DNA of 19,356 nucleotides from Candidatus Gerdarchaeota archaeon (GTDB taxonomy: Archaea; Asgardarchaeota; Heimdallarchaeia; JABLTI01), in NCBI GenBank assembly GCA_016839405.1, contig JAEOUJ010000178.1, positions 1 to 19,356 on the forward strand. Reading direction: 5' to 3'. A program made the position numbers and the translations under genes. The notes below the pieces were generated by a model. That model did no database searches and was not told the origin of the DNA. It worked only from the letters and a program-made list of their open reading frames with translations. Shown here piece after piece: positions 15,520-19,356 of the stretch (within the stretch, counting starts at the first letter, position 1; each line of letters begins with the position of its first letter).

Positions 15520-16917
15520 ATGAATAATAAATTACTCATTCCATTAATTATTGTTTCAGTTAGTGGTTTAACAGTAAGTGGATCGTTTTCAGGTTTGTTT
15601 ATTGCTAAACAAGTAAAATACAACCAATTAACAAATACTTTTGATGATTTGTCAGGTGACTATCAATCTCTTTTCAATACTCATGAAGAGTTAGTTGGCG
15701 ATTTTGAGGAATTATCAAGTGATTATCAAACAATTCTTGATGATTATAATTCTTTAATAGAACAATATGATATACTCGAGGGAAACATCACCACTCTACA
15801 AACTGCTTACGATACTTTGAATGCAAGTTATTTAGCTTTACAAAATCTTTTCAATGATTTGCAAACAGATTATAATGATCTATTACAACAATACAATGAT
15901 CTTTTAAGTGATTATAATGATCGAGAGGAAGATTTTGGGGATCTTGAACAAAATTATAATGACCTATTAACTCAGTATAATGCTTTACAACAATCATTTA
16001 ATGATTTATTAAGCGATTTTAATGATTTATCACTAGCTTATGATGATTTACTAATCAACTACAATGATCTACAAGATCAATATGATGTTTTAGAGTTAGA
16101 ATTAATAGCATTACAAAATGCAATAATACAATTAATTTTACCAGCTCAATATACCGATTTCGCAGAAGCTGTTAGAAGATATTATTTACCAATATATCTA
16201 GGTGGTAAAACAGACAAAACTTATTGGATGGCTTTTGCTGAATATTGCAGAGATGTCATATTACATGATTCCTATCAAGAAAATTCCTTTTCAGATGTTT
16301 CTGATGCCTTTTCAGATTGTTTGAAATATGGTTCTAATACAATGAATTTAGCATGGTATATAATGTACAATACCTTTTATGATTGGTTACCTAATTGGGA
16401 TGGCTGGGGATTAACAGGTAATGAATTTACTGATTTAGAAACATTAACACAATGGTGTATTGATGAAATCGATTATGAATATGATACTCATATTACAGTT
16501 GGACAAGAATATTTTACTTATGATTACATCAAATTCCCTGTTGAAACAGCTTTTAGAACTTTAGGCGATTGTGAAGATCAAGCAATATTATGTGCAGCTT
16601 ACTTAGAATCATGTGGATTTGAAACAATGGTTTTGATAAGTCATGATCCTGATCATCCTGTACGTGGCCCATTTTATCATGGTAGTCTAATGGTTCATAT
16701 AGAAGATACAACGACTTTTCACTTACTATATCCAGCTTCATTGTGGAGTTTTGGTTCTAGCGATCCCTACTATCCTGATTATACTTGGTGTTGGCTTGAT
16801 CCTACTTGGGACATTCCTTTTGGTCAATTTATACCCTGGGTAGTTGAATATGGTGGTTCAATCAGCTTTGATGTTTTAAGTGCAGCTATTTGTGACATAG
16901 ATGGTATTATAGTTTAA
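15520..16917 (+). CDS. Anchored coiled-coil protein with transglutaminase-like cysteine domain
   Basis: This is a 465-residue protein. One N-terminal signal-anchor helix (about 5-29) is followed by a long coiled coil (about 33-205) built from seven-residue units such as YNDLLxx, repeated many times and lacking Pro. A globular C-terminal half follows. It contains LGDCEDQAIL with C351, GSLMVH with H393 and WLDPTW with D427. The order Cys-His-Asp is that of the transglutaminase/papain-like fold. The His-to-Asp distance (34) is longer than in many members, so I infer a transglutaminase-like cysteine peptidase or peptide-modifying domain rather than a true transglutaminase. The domain should be held away from the membrane, probably outside, by the coiled coil. 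Its substrate could be the nearby surface proteins, but nothing proves that. Confidence 0.85.
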   Translation: MNNKLLIPLIIVSVSGLTVSGSFSGLFIAKQVKYNQLTNTFDDLSGDYQSLFNTHEELVGDFEELSSDYQTILDDYNSLIEQYDILEGNITTLQTAYDTLNASYLALQNLFNDLQTDYNDLLQQYNDLLSDYNDREEDFGDLEQNYNDLLTQYNALQQSFNDLLSDFNDLSLAYDDLLINYNDLQDQYDVLELELIALQNAIIQLILPAQYTDFAEAVRRYYLPIYLGGKTDKTYWMAFAEYCRDVILHDSYQENSFSDVSDAFSDCLKYGSNTMNLAWYIMYNTFYDWLPNWDGWGLTGNEFTDLETLTQWCIDEIDYEYDTHITVGQEYFTYDYIKFPVETAFRTLGDCEDQAILCAAYLESCGFETMVLISHDPDHPVRGPFYHGSLMVHIEDTTTFHLLYPASLWSFGSSDPYYPDYTWCWLDPTWDIPFGQFIPWVVEYGGSISFDVLSAAICDIDGIIV

Positions 16918-16994
16918 TACATATTGAATGGTGGATTCTCTCTCTTTTTTGTGATAAAAAGATAACAATTGCTAGGTTTTTATTAATTAAAATT

Positions 16995-17048
16995 CATCAA
17001 GACACACACTTCTTCTTTAAGGGTAAGAAGTCCAGTTCGGAAAAAATA
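16995..17048 (+). repeat. Dispersed intergenic repeat, copy 9
   Basis: The copy reads catcaagacacacac, ttcttctttaaggg, agaagtccagttcgg, then a run of A instead of GGACACGCT. The CTTCT / AGAAG stem is intact. Before it, 16918-16994 holds a pyrimidine run (ctctctcttttttg) that may end the upstream transcript. Confidence 0.8.
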
Positions 17049-17116
17049 CATTAAAATTGTAAGAACAAGCAATTTGAGAATCATCTAAAATTTCAGAAGT
17101 TTTATCTTACGCATAA

Positions 17117-17160
17117 ACCTTATAATTCATCCATCTTTGTTTTAAGATATCTCAAGAGGA
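17117..17160 (+). promoter_or_regulatory. Promoter and ribosome site of the dehydrogenase gene
   Basis: The TATA-like aaccttataatt (about 17117-17128) and caagagga (17153-17160), six bases before ATG 17167, fit an archaeal promoter and leader. Confidence 0.5.
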
Positions 17161-17166
17161 TTAGAT

Positions 17167-18303
17167 ATGAAAGTTGTCGTTTTAGGAGTAGGATATTCAG
17201 GTAATGTTATAGCAAGAGATTTAGCAGAAGATCCCTCAAATGAGGTTACTATAGTTGATATTAACCAAGAAGTTTTAGATAAACTAAAACAAGACTATGA
17301 TCTTCATGGAATATGTGCAGATTTATCCAATCCAAATACAATCAAAGATATTGTGAAGGATTTTGATTTAGTAATAGGAGCTCTTCCTTATTTCTTAGGT
17401 TATAAGGCTATTAAAGCAGTTATTGAAGCAGGAAAGAATATGGTAGATATTTCATATTTCGAGGAAGATGCATTAAGCTTAAATGAATTAGCAAAGGAGA
17501 AAGGAGTTACAGTTGTTGTTGACTGTGGAGTAGCTCCAGGCTTAAGTAATATCATACTTGGTTATATTGATTCAATCTTAGATAAAACAGAGAGTTTCCT
17601 ATGCTATGTAGGGGGATTACCAGTAGAAAGAAACTGGCTTTTTGATTATAAATCACCTTATCCACCTATTGAAGTACTAGAGGAATACATCCTAACTGCG
17701 AGATATATTGAGAATGGTAAGATAGTTGAGAAACCTGCATTATCTGAACATGAATTAATGGAGTTTCCAGAAGTAGGAACACTAGTAACCATTAACACCG
17801 ATGGTCTTAGAACTCTCATAAAGACAATGAATATCCCTTTCATGAAAGAAAAAACACTAAGGTATCCAGAGCATATAGAAAAGATGAAAATGCTAATAGA
17901 AGCAGGATTCCTCAAAACAGAGGAAATTAATGTAAAAGGAAAAATGATCAAACCAATTGAGTTAACTCATAGACTTCTAGTTGATCATTGGATGTTTGAA
18001 GAAGGAGATGAAGATTTTACTGCTATGAAGATAATTATTGAAGGAATAAAGGATGGCAAGAAACTACGTTATACCTATGATATGTTTGATAAGTATGATA
18101 AGGAGAAGGGCATTTTATCTATAGCAAGAACAACAGGTTATACATGTACAGCAATTGCTCAAATTATACTTGAAGGAAAATTCAAAGAAAAAGGAATCAT
18201 TCCTCCAGAACTATTAGGAAAACATTCAGAAGTCTTTAACCAATTTATTGAATATTTACAGAAAAGAAATGTGATATTTAAGGAAACTATCGAAGAACTG
18301 TAA
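17167..18303 (+). CDS. Saccharopine dehydrogenase-like / lysine dehydrogenase-like oxidoreductase
   Basis: This is a 378-residue cytoplasmic enzyme of the saccharopine dehydrogenase family. An N-terminal Rossmann fold has G7xG9xxG12 (GVGYSG) and D31 at the end of strand 2, which points to NAD(H) rather than NADP(H). The family segment DCGVAPGLSN is at residues 119-128. A C-terminal TTGYTCTAIAQIILEGK, followed by GIIPPELLG, is typical of the archaeal and bacterial lysine dehydrogenase-like branch. The reaction is probably oxidation of an amino acid or saccharopine-like imine; the exact substrate is not readable. Length is normal for the family. No related pathway gene lies beside it. It is the only ordinary metabolic enzyme besides the radical SAM protein in this window. 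Confidence 0.9.
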   Translation: MKVVVLGVGYSGNVIARDLAEDPSNEVTIVDINQEVLDKLKQDYDLHGICADLSNPNTIKDIVKDFDLVIGALPYFLGYKAIKAVIEAGKNMVDISYFEEDALSLNELAKEKGVTVVVDCGVAPGLSNIILGYIDSILDKTESFLCYVGGLPVERNWLFDYKSPYPPIEVLEEYILTARYIENGKIVEKPALSEHELMEFPEVGTLVTINTDGLRTLIKTMNIPFMKEKTLRYPEHIEKMKMLIEAGFLKTEEINVKGKMIKPIELTHRLLVDHWMFEEGDEDFTAMKIIIEGIKDGKKLRYTYDMFDKYDKEKGILSIARTTGYTCTAIAQIILEGKFKEKGIIPPELLGKHSEVFNQFIEYLQKRNVIFKETIEEL

Positions 18304-18378
18304 GACTAAAACAATATATAGTAATTAATGGATTTTATTAGAAATTCTGTTCATTTGTAGCGAAAATTTTCTCAAACT

Positions 18379-18526
18379 GTCTTTTTGATTTATCGTCTGA
18401 AATATGAATCTATTTGAAATTCAAATCAGTAATAAGATGCTCAGGACACACACTTCTTCTTTTAGAGTCGAGTAGGCCATTTAAGTAATGACCGCTTAAG
18501 TACTAAGTACAGGTAGGCTGAGCATC
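18379..18526 (+). repeat. Dispersed intergenic repeat, copy 10 (with 9-bp closing stem)
   Basis: A diverged left module (tgtctttttgatttatcg) is followed by the core gatgctcaggacacacac and ttcttcttttagag. Inner parts are changed (gtaggccatttaag), but the outer arms gatgctcag (18436-18444) and ctgagcatc (18518-18526) pair perfectly over 9 bp. So the closing stem is kept where the inner sequence has drifted. It lies between convergent genes. Confidence 0.82.
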
Positions 18527-18530
18527 AAAA

Positions 18531-18567
18531 GAAGGAAAAAGGAAATTTATTTTGTTAATTTCCTTTT
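18531..18567 (-). terminator. Terminator hairpin overlapping the end of paralogue 5
   Basis: An 11-bp perfect stem (18537-18547 with 18557-18567) is formed from the last codons and stop of the minus-strand gene and the bases after it. A pyrimidine stretch (tttttccttctttt) follows on the minus strand. As in paralogue 3, the hairpin overlaps the coding end. Confidence 0.6.
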
Positions 18568-19356
18568 ACGTAAAATGAATATAGTTACTAAAATAGTAAG
18601 GAATGAGAAAGCTACAGTTGAAATTCCTATAGCAGTTTGTACGGTAATAGTTTCTGTTATAGTTTCAGTTTCAGGAGGAGGGGTGATCGTTATCGTTTCC
18701 GGTGGAGGTGTAACAGTAGCAGGAGGAGGGGTTATTGTAACTGCTGGAAAATCATCAGGATCATTTGGATCCGTTCCTTCTGTCACCTCAAAATAATCAG
18801 TATACCCATCATCATCAGAGTCACAGTCATGTGGATTAGTACCGATTGTATATTCCTCAATGTTGGTTAAACCATCATAATCATCATCATTTCCAGTATC
18901 ATCTACTAGAGGATCTAAACCATTATCCACTTCCCACGCATCAGGCATGAGGTCATCATCAGAATCCTCATCATTAGGATTTGTACCTTCTTGATACTCT
19001 TCTAGATTTGTTAAACCATCAAGGTCCTCATCACCTGAAGCATCGTCTAGTAGTGGATCAAGAGTATTGTCGAATTCCCAATCGTCGGGCATCAAGTCAT
19101 CGTCAGAATCAACATCATGAGGATCAGTTCCAAGAGTATTAACCTCAAAACCATCTATTAAGCCATCTTTATCTGTATCATTATCTATGGGATTAGTCAA
19201 ATAATAGTATATTTCATCCCAATCTTCTAACAAATCACTGTCTGAATCTTTGTTTTGAGGATTAGTGCCAAAGAAACTCTCAGTTAGATCATCCATGTAA
19301 TCACTGTCACTGTCCCTTTGTCCTGTTCGAAATGCTGATCCTCGGAAACAATACCA
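18547..19356 (-). CDS. Anchored surface protein, C-terminal part (paralogue 5, truncated by window edge)
   Basis: The frame stays open to the right edge (position 19356), so the N-terminal head lies outside the window. What is visible (about 269 residues) begins with WYCFRGSAFRTGQ, the segment that closes the head in all paralogues. Six Asp-rich stalk modules follow (two of the longer DLMPDxWE type), then a PPPETIT neck with three Pro-rich blocks, a membrane helix (TAIGISTVAFSFLTILVTIF) and RKRKLTK. An internal ATG at 19296 is not the true start. It is on the minus strand, facing the dehydrogenase. Confidence 0.9.
   Translation of the reverse strand, partial: WYCFRGSAFRTGQRDSDSDYMDDLTESFFGTNPQNKDSDSDLLEDWDEIYYYLTNPIDNDTDKDGLIDGFEVNTLGTDPHDVDSDDDLMPDDWEFDNTLDPLLDDASGDEDLDGLTNLEEYQEGTNPNDEDSDDDLMPDAWEVDNGLDPLVDDTGNDDDYDGLTNIEEYTIGTNPHDCDSDDDGYTDYFEVTEGTDPNDPDDFPAVTITPPPATVTPPPETITITPPPETETITETITVQTAIGISTVAFSFLTILVTIFILRKRKLTK

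Noticed and set aside
88..18526. Repeats as a CRISPR array
   Set aside because: Spacing is kilobases with genes between copies, not short unique spacers, and no cas gene is seen.
88..18526. Repeat copies as canonical integron attC sites
   Set aside because: No RYYYAAC / GTTRRRY ends found in the copies; only the general layout matches, so it is kept as a hypothesis and not called as attC.

Overview
The window is AT-rich and looks archaeal, most likely from an Asgard-type lineage. The signs are purine-rich Shine-Dalgarno sites in front of ATG, GTG and TTG starts, TATA-like boxes in place of bacterial -35/-10 pairs, and several large anchored surface proteins with a Pro/Thr-rich neck, one C-terminal membrane helix and a short Lys/Arg tail. 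The lineage is an inference; no rRNA or other phylogenetic marker is present.

Layout. 1-1722: a repeat copy, a small unknown protein (TTG start), and a radical SAM/SPASM enzyme. 1928-6327: two tandem, translationally coupled surface proteins. 6443-8461 (minus): a third paralogue. 8690-9133 (minus): a small beta-rich protein. 9622-11014: an orphan protein with an aromatic C-terminal half, then an NTF2/SnoaL-like gene whose frame is cut by an in-frame TAG. 11509-12924: two convergent four-helix membrane proteins, the first with a claudin-like first loop. 13386-15248: a fourth surface-protein paralogue. 15520-16917: an anchored coiled-coil protein with a transglutaminase-like cysteine domain. 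17167-18303: a saccharopine/lysine dehydrogenase-like enzyme. 18547-19356 (minus): the C-terminal part of a fifth paralogue, running off the right edge.

Two patterns dominate. First, the surface family: four complete members carry exactly eight head repeats (PQQ-like and FG-GAP-like fused) ending at nearly the same residue (425-430). The acidic Asp-rich stalk behind the head varies from 4 to 12 modules. The repeats carry a regularly placed Cys and frequent Asn-X-Thr/Ser sequons. These proteins look like adhesins or receptors with a constant head on stalks of different length.

Second, a structured, non-coding repeat of about 55-110 bp occurs ten times, plus one detached left half. All copies are on the plus strand whatever the direction of the neighbouring genes, and nearly every longer intergenic gap holds exactly one. 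This suggests either a cassette-like array (integron-style sites), a strand-biased small mobile element (IS200/IS605-like remnants), or a family of small RNAs. No transposase, integrase, tRNA, rRNA or CRISPR array was found here. I regard the repeat family as the main candidate for something undescribed.
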